From: JAPXSY01 sp034003585
GTDB lineage: Bacteria; Verrucomicrobiota; Kiritimatiellia; RFP12; UBA1067
Reading direction: 5' to 3'
Length of the DNA: 20,157 nt
NCBI GenBank assembly: GCA_034003585.1
Contig: JAVEYH010000062.1
Span: forward strand, 1 to 20,157
Shown here: positions 1 to 6,144 of the stretch, piece after piece
Position numbering within the stretch: position 1 is the stretch's first letter
How the letters are laid out: every line of letters starts with the position of its first letter
The notes under the pieces: model-generated
The model's input: only the letters and a program-made list of their open reading frames with translations
Databases searched by the model: none
Told to the model about the DNA's origin: nothing
Program-made: the position numbers and the translations under genes

Positions 1-642
1 CTACTTCCTCACATCGCCCTGGAAATAGGCCTCGGCATAATAAACCGGATTGTTGGTGTAGTTCCTGACATCCTCGCCTTCGATCTCGGTGGAGCGGACC
101 ATGATCCCCATGATCCGGTCCGATCCGCCCGCGCCGCGGCAGCAGATGATCCGGTAGCGATCGGAGGGCCAGTCATTCGCCTGCCGCATGCGCGCGGTCA
201 TGAAGGGAGGCCGGTTGTCCGTCTGCGAGGCCGTGATGCCGCTCTGGTCGAGAGACGCGATGCTGGGCACGTTTTTCCACTGCGACCAGGGGAAATTCGT
301 CATGGACGCCGCGGCCACCGCCTGGTTCAGCAGGTAATCCGCGAACATCGACTGCGTGAGGTCCTGCTGGCCCTGGACACTTTCGCGCAAACCCAGGGGA
401 TAGAGCGCGACCATGCTCAGGATCCCGACCGCCATGACGAAAACCGCCATGTTGACCTCCATGAGCGAGAATCCCGCCCGCGCCCGCAGGGCGGTTATCT
501 TTCCCGTGCAGCCGCTTCGGGTAGGGACGCCTCCCCGAGGCGTCCGCGAGTCGGACACATTCGCCAGCCTTTCAGCAGGCGGGCGGGGACGCCCGCGCTC
601 CCAGTGGCTCCGCCCGCGGCCTTCTTTCACTCTCTCGCGCAT
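1..642 (-). CDS. PilV/GspI-like minor pseudopilin with a long repeat-bearing leader
   Basis: This 213-residue protein carries a prepilin-type site: RARAG followed by FSLMEV, with Glu at +5, then one hydrophobic helix (AVFVMAVGILSMVALYPLGL). Such proteins are cleaved by prepilin peptidase and assembled into a pseudopilus in the inner membrane. The helix followed by YPLGLRES resembles PilV/GspI proteins and the Verru_Chthon cassette B family; that match is from memory of the family pattern. I chose the ATG at 642 because AAGGAG (649-654) lies 6 bases upstream; the ATG at 648 directly abuts that site. The leader before the cleavage site is about 57 residues, far longer than usual, because it is translated from dispersed repeat DNA (about 511-600). 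It is the last of five pseudopilin genes after gspF. The stop codon is the first three bases of the window, so the gene is complete. Confidence 0.8.
   Translation of the reverse strand: MRERVKEGRGRSHWERGRPRPPAERLANVSDSRTPRGGVPTRSGCTGKITALRARAGFSLMEVNMAVFVMAVGILSMVALYPLGLRESVQGQQDLTQSMFADYLLNQAVAAASMTNFPWSQWKNVPSIASLDQSGITASQTDNRPPFMTARMRQANDWPSDRYRIICCRGAGGSDRIMGIMVRSTEIEGEDVRNYTNNPVYYAEAYFQGDVRK
511..600. repeat. Dispersed hairpin repeats inside the pseudopilin leader
   Basis: The segment shares CTTCGGGTAGGGACGCC with the intergenic element at 2449-2552. It contains a perfect hairpin at 525-545: stem GGACGCCTC, loop CCC, stem GAGGCGTCC. A second inverted repeat lies at 579-596 (GCGGGC / GCCCGC, 6-base loop). 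Part of the 541-600 text (GCGAGTCGG and GGGGACGCCCGCGCTCCC) reappears inside the leader of the pseudopilin gene at 2636-3286. The repeat is read in frame and lies upstream of the predicted prepilin cleavage site. Confidence 0.75.
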
Positions 643-693
643 CGTCATCTCCTTGTACGCCCGAGGTCCGCCTTCATTCCAAGTTCCCGGTTT

Positions 694-1533
694 CTAATCA
701 TACTGGATCGACCCGTCCTTCTGCACCCGGATGTCGGCCCGCAGTTTCGGCGGCAGCAGCTCGCGGATCGTCACGGTCACGGCCTTCTGCGCCGTGCCGT
801 CCGGCAGAAAGGTGACCAGCTCGACCTTGTTCAGGTTTTCGGGAAGGGAATCCGAATTGCCGTCCAGATTGGTGAACTTGAACCCTTTGGGCAGCGAGCC
901 GGGCGGCGCGGCCTCAAGCCCGTAGACATCCCCGACCTCCCACATCGCATCGTTCGCGTTGCGGACATTGGCGTTTTTCTTGAATCCGAAGGCCGGGATC
1001 GTGTATTTGCGGTCCGCGATATACGACGACTTCCGCCCCGTAAGATTGTGGGAGACCGCCGTGGGCGTGACCTGCCACCACTTGCCCGCCGTGAGGTTAT
1101 ACAGCCGCATGCTTCCGAGATAAGAGGACCCGACCGTGTCGTCCCCCGTCGAGGTGCCGAACATCTTGTCGAGCGGCGTGAACTCATCGACCAGCGTGGT
1201 CCCGCTGAGATAGGTCACGCGGCCCGCCTCCTTACACACCACGTAGGAGGGAACGCATTCCGGATCGCCCTTGTTGTTATACCCGGCGAGGTCGTTGTAC
1301 ACCATCACGCTGACGCGGACCCCCTCGAGGCAGGCGCGCTGGCGCGCGAGGATCATGCTGTTGGCCAGATGCTTGACCGCGCTGCGCCGCGTCATGCCGC
1401 GGATCGCGTTAAAGTAACTGGTGACCGCCAGGGTGGAGAGCAGGGCCATGATCGCCATGACCGAGAGCAGCTCGAGCAGCGAAAAGCCCGCGCGGCCCCG
1501 GGTGTTCCAATCTGTGTGGTGTCGCTTGTCCAT
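694..1533 (-). CDS. GspH/FimT-like pseudopilin
   Basis: A 279-residue pseudopilin. The leader is short and basic (MDKRHHTDWNTRGRAG), followed by FSLLELL with Glu at +5 and one hydrophobic helix. After the helix comes RRSAVKHLANSMILARQRACLEGVRVSV, the pattern of GspH/FimT minor pseudopilins and of the Verru_Chthon cassette D family, whose region after the helix selects ARQ-containing segments. The protein would sit at the inner membrane as a minor subunit of a type II secretion or type IV pilus-like fibre. The start at 1533 is the only ATG giving a normal leader, but the upstream sequence has only a weak GGGC in place of a Shine-Dalgarno site, perhaps because a heptamer repeat array (1543-1590) occupies the upstream region. 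Translational coupling to the previous gene is unlikely across 283 bases. Confidence 0.8.
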   Translation of the reverse strand: MDKRHHTDWNTRGRAGFSLLELLSVMAIMALLSTLAVTSYFNAIRGMTRRSAVKHLANSMILARQRACLEGVRVSVMVYNDLAGYNNKGDPECVPSYVVCKEAGRVTYLSGTTLVDEFTPLDKMFGTSTGDDTVGSSYLGSMRLYNLTAGKWWQVTPTAVSHNLTGRKSSYIADRKYTIPAFGFKKNANVRNANDAMWEVGDVYGLEAAPPGSLPKGFKFTNLDGNSDSLPENLNKVELVTFLPDGTAQKAVTVTIRELLPPKLRADIRVQKDGSIQYD

Positions 1534-1542
1534 ATCGTGCCC

Positions 1543-1590
1543 GTAACTGTAAGCCGTTAGCCGTAAACCGTAAACTGTGAATCGTAAGCC
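1543..1590. repeat. Heptamer tandem array 1 (GTAARCY-type units)
   Basis: One 6-base unit (GTAACT) is followed by six 7-base units: GTAAGCC, GTTAGCC, GTAAACC, GTAAACT, GTGAATC, GTAAGCC. The period is strictly 7 across the six units while the bases vary. It lies just upstream of the pseudopilin start at 1533. Confidence 0.8.
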
Positions 1591-1632
1591 GCACCTTTTA
1601 CACTCGCGGCTTTTCCTTTTCGGGTTCTCTGC

Positions 1633-1653
1633 GGTCGTTTCGGGGAAACGACC
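1633..1653. repeat. Three-base-loop hairpin (GGTCGTTTC stem)
   Basis: Perfect 9-bp stem: GGTCGTTTC at 1633-1641, loop GGG, GAAACGACC at 1645-1653. It belongs to the same family as the other TC-NNN-GA hairpins in the window. No T-tract follows on either strand, so it is not a standard terminator. Confidence 0.75.
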
Positions 1654-1700
1654 CTACCTGAACATGCCGGGGTTTTCGCGCTTGCATCCGCCTCCGGTAG

Positions 1701-1721
1701 GGACGGTTCCCCGAACCGTCC
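1701..1721. repeat. Three-base-loop hairpin (GGACGGTTC stem)
   Basis: Perfect 9-bp stem: GGACGGTTC at 1701-1709, loop CCC, GAACCGTCC at 1713-1721, preceded by GGTAG. The same stem recurs at 2491-2511 with loop GGG and, with one mismatch, at 4591-4611. Confidence 0.8.
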
Positions 1722-1762
1722 GTTCCTAGACTACGTTCCCTTCCCTTCTCCTTCCTCCAATA

Positions 1763-1804
1763 ACGTTCAGCGTTCGGCGTTGGACGTTCAGCGTTCGGCG
1801 TTTT
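1763..1804. repeat. Heptamer tandem array 2 (GCGTTCG-type units)
   Basis: Six consecutive 7-base units: ACGTTCA, GCGTTCG, GCGTTGG, ACGTTCA, GCGTTCG, GCGTTTT. The first two units recur as units four and five, giving a 21-base higher-order repeat. The array ends 12 bases from the stop codon of the pseudopilin gene at 1817-2386. Confidence 0.85.
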
Positions 1805-1816
1805 TCCCTTCCCGTC

Positions 1817-2386
1817 TCACTTGTCCGTGCGTTTGATGCAGGTGTGGTCGGTTTGCGCATGGACCGCGACCGTGTCGGTCTCGACCCGGTACTCCACACA
1901 GTAATAGCGGAGGATGGAAGTCTCGTTGGGATCGGCGTAGATCAGCGGCACATCCCGTCTGCCCGCGCTGAGCGCGGCGCGGAGCTGCACCCGCTGGCCG
2001 TCGAGCAGCGCCATCACCGCCGACGCGTCGAGGTAGACCGTCTTCTGCCCCGCGCCCTGATACAACTCTTTGAAGACCTTCGCGTTGTCCTCGCCGTGCG
2101 CCCAGTATTTCTTGTCATTGCGGCTCTGGCCCTCCGTGCCCTGCCGGTCCAGATCATTCAGCTTAAAAGGCCACTTGCCCTCCTGCGTGCGGTAATTGAC
2201 CAGCGCCATCTCCAGCGCGCGGCAGGTGGCCTCGACCCGCTTCTGGCGGCCCTGTTTGATGGCTTTGACCACCGCGCCGGTCGCCAGCGTGGCGATGACC
2301 GCCATGATCGAGATCACGATCAGCAGTTCGAGAATGGTGAACCCCGCCGTCCGGGATTTGAGATTTGAGATTTGAGATTTGAACAT
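1817..2386 (-). CDS. GspG-like pseudopilin
   Basis: A 189-residue pseudopilin: leader MFKSQISNLKSRTAG, then FTILELL with Glu at +5, a hydrophobic helix (VISIMAVIATLATGAVV), and a segment ALEMALVNYRTQEGKWP typical of the GspG-type post-helix region, where an ordered residue list precedes a Tyr/Gly/Trp-Pro stretch. I chose the ATG at 2386 over the one at 2416 because AGGAG sits 7 bases upstream of it. The leader residues KSQISNLKS are encoded by a four-copy heptamer array (2355-2382), so repeat DNA has become coding sequence. Its role would be as a subunit of an inner-membrane pseudopilus. The C-terminus is longer than that of classical GspG (about 140 residues), and I do not see a clear calcium-binding loop, so the exact pseudopilin class is uncertain. 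Confidence 0.8.
   Translation of the reverse strand: MFKSQISNLKSRTAGFTILELLIVISIMAVIATLATGAVVKAIKQGRQKRVEATCRALEMALVNYRTQEGKWPFKLNDLDRQGTEGQSRNDKKYWAHGEDNAKVFKELYQGAGQKTVYLDASAVMALLDGQRVQLRAALSAGRRDVPLIYADPNETSILRYYCVEYRVETDTVAVHAQTDHTCIKRTDK
2355..2382. repeat. Heptamer tandem array 3 (four perfect GATTTGA units)
   Basis: Four exact copies of GATTTGA on the plus strand (TCAAATC on the coding strand). The array lies within the coding leader of the pseudopilin starting at 2386. Three units (21 bases) equal seven codons, so the array can stay in frame when its copy number changes by three. Confidence 0.9.
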
Positions 2387-2448
2387 CGCGTCACTCCTGA
2401 TACGGACACAACCCACAACCCATTTTTATCTCACACAAAGGCACAAAG

Positions 2449-2552
2449 GCGTAACCGTTTCGGGTAGGGACGCCTCCCCGAGGCGTCCGCGGACGGTTCG
2501 GGGAACCGTCCCTACCGACAATCGGATTTCGGCTACGAAATAACTGGAAACG
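2449..2552. repeat. Dispersed intergenic element, full copy
   Basis: About 104 bases. It shares flanking text with 10434-10513 on both sides: ACCGTTTCGGGTAGGGA on the left, and ACCGAC...TCGG, then TGGAAAC on the right. Its centre holds two adjacent perfect hairpins: 2468-2488 (GGACGCCTC, CCC, GAGGCGTCC) and 2491-2511 (GGACGGTTC, GGG, GAACCGTCC). The outer GGTAGGGA and TCCCTACC are also complementary, so the whole could form a larger branched structure. The left part recurs in the pseudopilin leader at 511-548. Confidence 0.7.
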
Positions 2553-2560
2553 CCCTGCCT

Positions 2561-2595
2561 CCTCACTCCTCACTCCTAATTCCTAACTCCTCCTT
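2561..2595. repeat. Heptamer tandem array 4 (CCTCACT-type units)
   Basis: Five 7-base units: CCTCACT, CCTCACT, CCTAATT, CCTAACT, CCTCCTT. Its reverse complement (GGAGTGA, GGAATTA and so on) matches array 7 at 10340-10367, so this unit family occurs at least twice. Confidence 0.8.
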
Positions 2596-2596
2596 G

Positions 2597-2631
2597 GGTG
2601 TGATTCCGTTTCAACGAAACGGAATCACACC
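2597..2631. repeat. Long three-base-loop hairpin after a pseudopilin stop
   Basis: Perfect 16-bp stem: GGTGTGATTCCGTTTC at 2597-2612, loop AAC, GAAACGGAATCACACC at 2616-2631. It lies four bases beyond the stop codon (2636-2638) of the gene transcribed into it. There is no T-tract, so it could be a processing or stability element rather than a classical terminator. It shares its core with the hairpin at 10297-10333. Confidence 0.85.
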
Positions 2632-2635
2632 TGGC

Positions 2636-3286
2636 CTACCGGGCCGATTCCGCTTTGGCCTTGCCGTGGCTCCAGCTCAAGCGGTCATCGTCCGGATAGC
2701 GTCCGCCCTTTTCGGCGTCGTCTTTGCCGTCGGGGCCGCGCGACCAGACCAGCACCGAAGCGCGCACTTTGGTGCCGTCGGGGGCCTCCACGTATCCGTC
2801 GTAATTGTCATCCAGCCGGATCTGGAGGCGGTGCCTGATCACCTCCTCCGCGCTGATGCCGGGATTGCGCCGCAACAGGGCGCGGCCGTAGGGGTCAAGC
2901 AGTCCGTAGCGGTCGAGGCTATCGTTGTTGATCTCCGCGCCCCCGCTCTTGTAGGTCGTCACATCGAAGAGCTTTTTCTCCTGCAGCACCCAGCAGGCCT
3001 CCTCATCCATTTCCGACTTGTTTGGCAGCACATCGCCCCAACTCCGTTCCTGCTGGAGGTAGATGCTGAGCGCCGTGGCCAGCTCGGAAGCCAGGGTCTG
3101 CGACTGGGACTGGCGCGCGGCCTTCTGCACATAGGAGAACGAGCCGACCAGCGTCGTGGCGAGGATCCCGAGGATCCCGATCACCAGCAGCATCTCGACC
3201 AGCGTGAAGCCGGTGCGGATCCCAGTCGGGAGCGCGGGCGTCCCCGACTCGCATGAGGCACGGAGTGTTTCCTCCGGTTTTCGCAT
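2636..3286 (-). CDS. GspG/H-type pseudopilin
   Basis: A 216-residue pseudopilin with a 26-residue leader ending RTG, then FTLVEML with Glu at +5 and a hydrophobic helix (VIGILGILATTLVGSFSYV). The downstream segment reads SQTLASELATALSIYLQQERSW, then DRYGLLDPYGRALL, which resembles the GspG pattern of an Asp-Pro-aromatic-Gly turn. The start at 3286 is chosen because GGAAGGGGAAGGAC lies directly upstream; ATGs at 3304 and 3349 are possible, but the latter would add translated repeat DNA. Even with the short form, leader residues CESGTPALP come from repeat text shared with 541-600. It is the second of five pseudopilins after gspF and presumably forms part of the same fibre at the inner membrane. 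Confidence 0.78.
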   Translation of the reverse strand: MRKPEETLRASCESGTPALPTGIRTGFTLVEMLLVIGILGILATTLVGSFSYVQKAARQSQSQTLASELATALSIYLQQERSWGDVLPNKSEMDEEACWVLQEKKLFDVTTYKSGGAEINNDSLDRYGLLDPYGRALLRRNPGISAEEVIRHRLQIRLDDNYDGYVEAPDGTKVRASVLVWSRGPDGKDDAEKGGRYPDDDRLSWSHGKAKAESAR

Positions 3287-3364
3287 GTCCTTCCCCTTCC
3301 GCATGTAAAACCCTTTCTGCCGCGGACGGCACGGAGGCCGCCCCTCCACTCTTTCTTCACTCGA

Positions 3365-3399
3365 GCGTTGAAAGTTGAACGTTGCGCGTTGCGCGTTCC
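3365..3399. repeat. Heptamer tandem array 5 (GCGTTGC-type units)
   Basis: Five 7-base units: GCGTTGA, AAGTTGA, ACGTTGC, GCGTTGC, GCGTTCC. It belongs to the same GCGTT-core family as arrays 2 and 6. It sits in the 129-base spacer between two pseudopilin genes. The adjacent 3318-3356 (minus strand GGAGGGGCGGCCTCC) looks like a further degenerate inverted repeat. Confidence 0.8.
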
Positions 3400-3415
3400 A
3401 ATCTCTCTCCTCCGA

Positions 3416-4573
3416 CTACTTCGACCGGTCGAACCGGGCGATGTCATCCTTCAGCCACTCCGAAACGGTTCTCCGGTCGCTTTCCGAGAGCGATTCCAGC
3501 GAGATCCAAGGGGGAAAGGTCTTCTTGTCCGGTCCGGCGGACCAGAGGCGGTAGCTCTGGTACGGCGCCGCGGAGTAGTAATACAGGTCTTCCTCCCAAC
3601 CGTCCCGGATCGAGACGCGCATAAGCATATACTTGACGCCGCCATCCGGATCGGTCACGGTCACCATGCTCAGACCGGTATTGGGCTCCGTGGTGTTGAT
3701 CCCCAGAAGGTCGCCGGGGCCGCCGCAGACGTTCTTTTCCAGGTTGGGCAGCCAGCGCGCCACCGCGTGGTTCTCCCGGTCCCGCTGCGCGCCCAGGTTC
3801 TCCCGCAGCTTACCCCACCACCCGCCGCTGGTGGCCGATGTCTTCGACCCCGCGTTGTAGCGCGTCCACTGCAGGGTGTCGAAGAAAAACGCGTTGGGGA
3901 TGTTCTCGTCGTTCTCGCTGAGGTTATCGAGTTCCGAACCGTTGAGCATCAGCTCGATGCGCGGCATCAGATAGGACATCAGGCCGAACTGGAAGAGCTT
4001 GATCTGGTCCCACTCGTAATCGTTCCGGTTGCGGACATCCGGGCCGAAGGCATCGTTCACGCTCACGATTCCCGCGCTCTGATGGCGCTCGTTGATGTAA
4101 TAGTCGAGCGACCGCGCGTTCGGATAATAGAAGGCGACCGGCTGGCAGCGCGCGGCGCGGTTGGCATTCGCCGAGGTGATCGCGGCACTCGGACTGTAGG
4201 TGCCGCCGTTTTCGTCCGCCTCCATGAAGGGGTCAGGCGAACCGTGGCGCGGCACGGGCGGATAGGTGCCGAACTCCGCGTAGAATCCGGAGATGGCGTT
4301 CTGCAGCCGTTCCAGACGGGCGACGGTCTCCGCGCGCTGCGAACTGGTGCCCGCGGTGCTGAGCAGCTTGAACACCCCGCCGATCAGGATGCCGATCACC
4401 GCGATCACCACCATCAGCTCGATGAGGGTGAAGCCGGAGGAGGACGGGGAACGGGGGAGCAGAAAGAACGCCGAACGCCCAACGCCCAACGCCCAACGCG
4501 GAAGGAAGGGATGGAGGCGGGAGAATCTCCGGATCGCATGGGACGATTTTCTCATGTTATTCGCCTGACGCAT
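3416..4573 (-). CDS. Large pseudopilin with extended leader
   Basis: A 385-residue protein: a leader of about 47 residues ending SSSG, then FTLIELM with Glu at +5, a hydrophobic helix (VVIAVIGILIGGVFKLLSTAG), and a segment RLERLQNAISGFYAEFGTYPPVPRHG typical of GspG-like pseudopilins. The remaining 270 residues are a soluble domain I do not recognise, ending with several aromatic-rich stretches (DLYYYSAAPYQSYRLWSAGPD). The start at 4573 is supported by GGAGG 7 bases upstream; the ATG at 4555 has no good site. Leader residues RWALGVGRSAF are encoded by heptamer array 6. It is the first pseudopilin after gspF, 68 bases downstream of it. Being far larger than GspG (about 140 residues), it may be a specialised major or tip subunit; that is inference. 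Confidence 0.78.
   Translation of the reverse strand: MRQANNMRKSSHAIRRFSRLHPFLPRWALGVGRSAFFLLPRSPSSSGFTLIELMVVIAVIGILIGGVFKLLSTAGTSSQRAETVARLERLQNAISGFYAEFGTYPPVPRHGSPDPFMEADENGGTYSPSAAITSANANRAARCQPVAFYYPNARSLDYYINERHQSAGIVSVNDAFGPDVRNRNDYEWDQIKLFQFGLMSYLMPRIELMLNGSELDNLSENDENIPNAFFFDTLQWTRYNAGSKTSATSGGWWGKLRENLGAQRDRENHAVARWLPNLEKNVCGGPGDLLGINTTEPNTGLSMVTVTDPDGGVKYMLMRVSIRDGWEEDLYYYSAAPYQSYRLWSAGPDKKTFPPWISLESLSESDRRTVSEWLKDDIARFDRSK
4466..4507. repeat. Heptamer tandem array 6 (GAACGCC/CAACGCC units)
   Basis: Units: GAACGCC, GAACGCC, CAACGCC, CAACGCC, CAACGCG, and a degenerate GAAGGAA. This is the GCGTT family in the opposite orientation from arrays 2 and 5. It lies inside the coding leader of the pseudopilin starting at 4573, upstream of the cleavage site. 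Confidence 0.85.
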
Positions 4574-4590
4574 AATAATCCCTCCGCTCC

Positions 4591-4611
4591 GGACGGCTCG
4601 GGGAACCGTCC
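4591..4611. repeat. Three-base-loop hairpin with one mismatch
   Basis: GGACGGCTC at 4591-4599, loop GGG, GAACCGTCC at 4603-4611; one C-A mismatch breaks an otherwise perfect 9-bp stem. It lies between gspF and the first pseudopilin gene and is followed by CTACC, as at 2512-2516. Confidence 0.7.
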
Positions 4612-4641
4612 CTACCTCGAAACCTCGAACCCGCCTTCTCC

Positions 4642-5943
4642 TTACGCCTGGGCGCCGAGGCTTCCGATGATCTGGATCATGGGCATGAACATGGCGATTA
4701 CGATCGTGCCGACGACCACCGCCAGGATGATGATCATCAGCGGCTCGATCACCGAGGTCAGGCCCGCGACCGCGTTGTCCACCTCATCGTCATAGGTGTC
4801 CGCGATCCGCGTCAGCATATCCGGCAGGGCGCCGGTCTCCTCGCCGACCTCCACCATCGAGATCACCATGGGGGGAAAGACTTTGCAGGCCGCGAGCGGG
4901 TTGGTCATGCTCTCGCCCTCTTTGACCGCATCATGCACATTCTGCATGGCGCGGGAGATCACCTCGTTGCCCGTGGTGTCGCGCACGATGTTGAGCGCCT
5001 GCAGCACCGGCACACCGGAGGCCAGCAGGGTACCGAGCGTGCGGGTCATGCGGGCGATGGCCGTGCGGCGGACCAGCGAGCCGAACATCGGGGCGTTGAT
5101 TTTGGCCACATCGAGCACATACCGTCCGAAGCGCGTCTTCGCGAAAATCTTAAACAGCACGATCAGGGCCGCGAAGGCCGCAACCACCGCCAAGCCGTTG
5201 TTCATCACCAGGTTGCTGGCGTCCATCACGAACTGCGTGATGGCCGGCAGCGGCTTGCCCTCGAGCAGATCGTTGAAGATGTCCTTGAACTTCGGGATCA
5301 CCGCGACCAGCAGGAACCCGGTGATGCCGACGGCGGCCACGAGAACCACGATGGGGTAGACCATCGCGCCCTTGACCTTGTTCTTGATCTTGGCCGCCTT
5401 TTCGGCGAATTCGGCCAAGCGGTTGAGCACCACCTCCAGCACGCCGCCGGCCTCGCCGGCCCTGACCATGTTCACATACAGGTTGTCGAAGATCTTGGGA
5501 TAGTTGGTGAGCGACTCCGAGAAGGTGCTGCCGCTCTCGACCGAATCGCACATCCCGGCCAGGGCGTCCTTGAGCGACGCGTTGGGCGTCTGGCGCTGAA
5601 GCACATGCAGCCCGCGCAGCAGCGGCAGGCCCGCGTCCACCAGCGTGGCGAGCTGGCGCGTGAGCGTCGTCAGATCCTTCTGCTTCACCTTGCCGCGCAG
5701 GAACTTCGGGAGCTTGATCTCGATCTTGGTCTGGCCCAGGGACTTTTTCGCCGCAGGGCTTTTCTTGGCCGCCGCCGCGGGCCGGGCCGCCGCGGAATCC
5801 GATCCCCCCGCCGCGCCGATGGCGGTGGGGAACAGCCCCTGGCCGCGCACTTTGGCCACGGCCTGGGCCTGATTCGGGGCTTCGATCGTGCCGCGGCTCT
5901 CCTTGCCTGCGGCGTCCACGGCGATATACGCGAATTTGGGCAT
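4642..5943 (-). CDS. gspF: Type II secretion/type IV pilus inner-membrane platform protein GspF/PilC
   Basis: A 433-residue polytopic protein. The N-terminus MPKFAYIAVDAAGKESRGTI is the conserved start of GspF/PilC. A low-complexity Ala/Lys linker follows (about residues 52-75), then two T2SSF domains. Three hydrophobic segments are visible: YPIVVLVAAVGITGFLLVAV, VVAAFAALIVLFKIF, and the C-terminal LMIIILAVVVGTIVIAMFM. Hallmarks include LTRQLATLVDAGLPLLRGL, VRAGEAGG and VEVGEETGALPDML. The protein is the inner-membrane platform that couples the assembly ATPase to pseudopilin extrusion. The ATG at 5943 has GGAG 7 bases upstream. Five pseudopilins follow downstream on the same strand. The partner ATPase (GspE/PilB) and secretin are not in the window. 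An in-frame reading continuing upstream across the N gap is an artefact and not a fusion. Confidence 0.95.
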   Translation of the reverse strand: MPKFAYIAVDAAGKESRGTIEAPNQAQAVAKVRGQGLFPTAIGAAGGSDSAAARPAAAAKKSPAAKKSLGQTKIEIKLPKFLRGKVKQKDLTTLTRQLATLVDAGLPLLRGLHVLQRQTPNASLKDALAGMCDSVESGSTFSESLTNYPKIFDNLYVNMVRAGEAGGVLEVVLNRLAEFAEKAAKIKNKVKGAMVYPIVVLVAAVGITGFLLVAVIPKFKDIFNDLLEGKPLPAITQFVMDASNLVMNNGLAVVAAFAALIVLFKIFAKTRFGRYVLDVAKINAPMFGSLVRRTAIARMTRTLGTLLASGVPVLQALNIVRDTTGNEVISRAMQNVHDAVKEGESMTNPLAACKVFPPMVISMVEVGEETGALPDMLTRIADTYDDEVDNAVAGLTSVIEPLMIIILAVVVGTIVIAMFMPMIQIIGSLGAQA

Positions 5944-6001
5944 ACAGGAACTCCGGCTCGTTCGGACTGACGCACACAAATGCAATCCGAATCGTTTTGA
6001 A

Positions 6002-6031
6002 AGCATATCACAGTACGCACTTGGGCGGCAA
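6002..6031 (-). promoter_or_regulatory. Candidate sigma-70 promoter for gspF
   Basis: On the minus strand: TTGCCG, an 18-base spacer, then TATGCT, with an extended -10 TGA directly before the -10. It lies 58 bases upstream of the gspF start, between the scaffold gap and the gene. Each hexamer matches consensus at four of six positions. Read by eye only. Confidence 0.35.
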
Positions 6032-6044
6032 ACGCAAAAGGCAG

Positions 6045-6144
6045 NNNNNNNNNNNNNNNNNNNNNNNNNNNNNNNNNNNNNNNNNNNNNNNNNNNNNNNN
6101 NNNNNNNNNNNNNNNNNNNNNNNNNNNNNNNNNNNNNNNNNNNN
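6045..6144. other. Scaffold gap of 100 N
   Basis: Exactly 100 unknown bases, the usual placeholder for a gap of unknown size. It removes the last few codons of lpxD and everything between lpxD and the sequence upstream of gspF. Genes that often follow lpxD, such as lpxC/fabZ or lpxA, could be missing here. Confidence 0.98.

Larger units (their letters stand above)
1534..1816. other. Repeat-filled intergenic region between two pseudopilin genes
   Basis: These 283 bases hold no gene that I can support. They contain two heptamer arrays (1543-1590 and 1763-1804) and two three-base-loop hairpins (1633-1653 and 1701-1721). The rest is low-information sequence. No convincing promoter was found. Confidence 0.7.

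Noticed and set aside
2597..2631. Long hairpins as ordinary intrinsic terminators
   Set aside because: No T-tract follows the stems on either strand, and similar hairpins occur within coding leaders and upstream of genes. A Rho-independent role is not supported by sequence alone.
1543..4507. Short tandem arrays as a CRISPR locus
   Set aside because: Units are 7 bases, with no spacers and no cas genes nearby.
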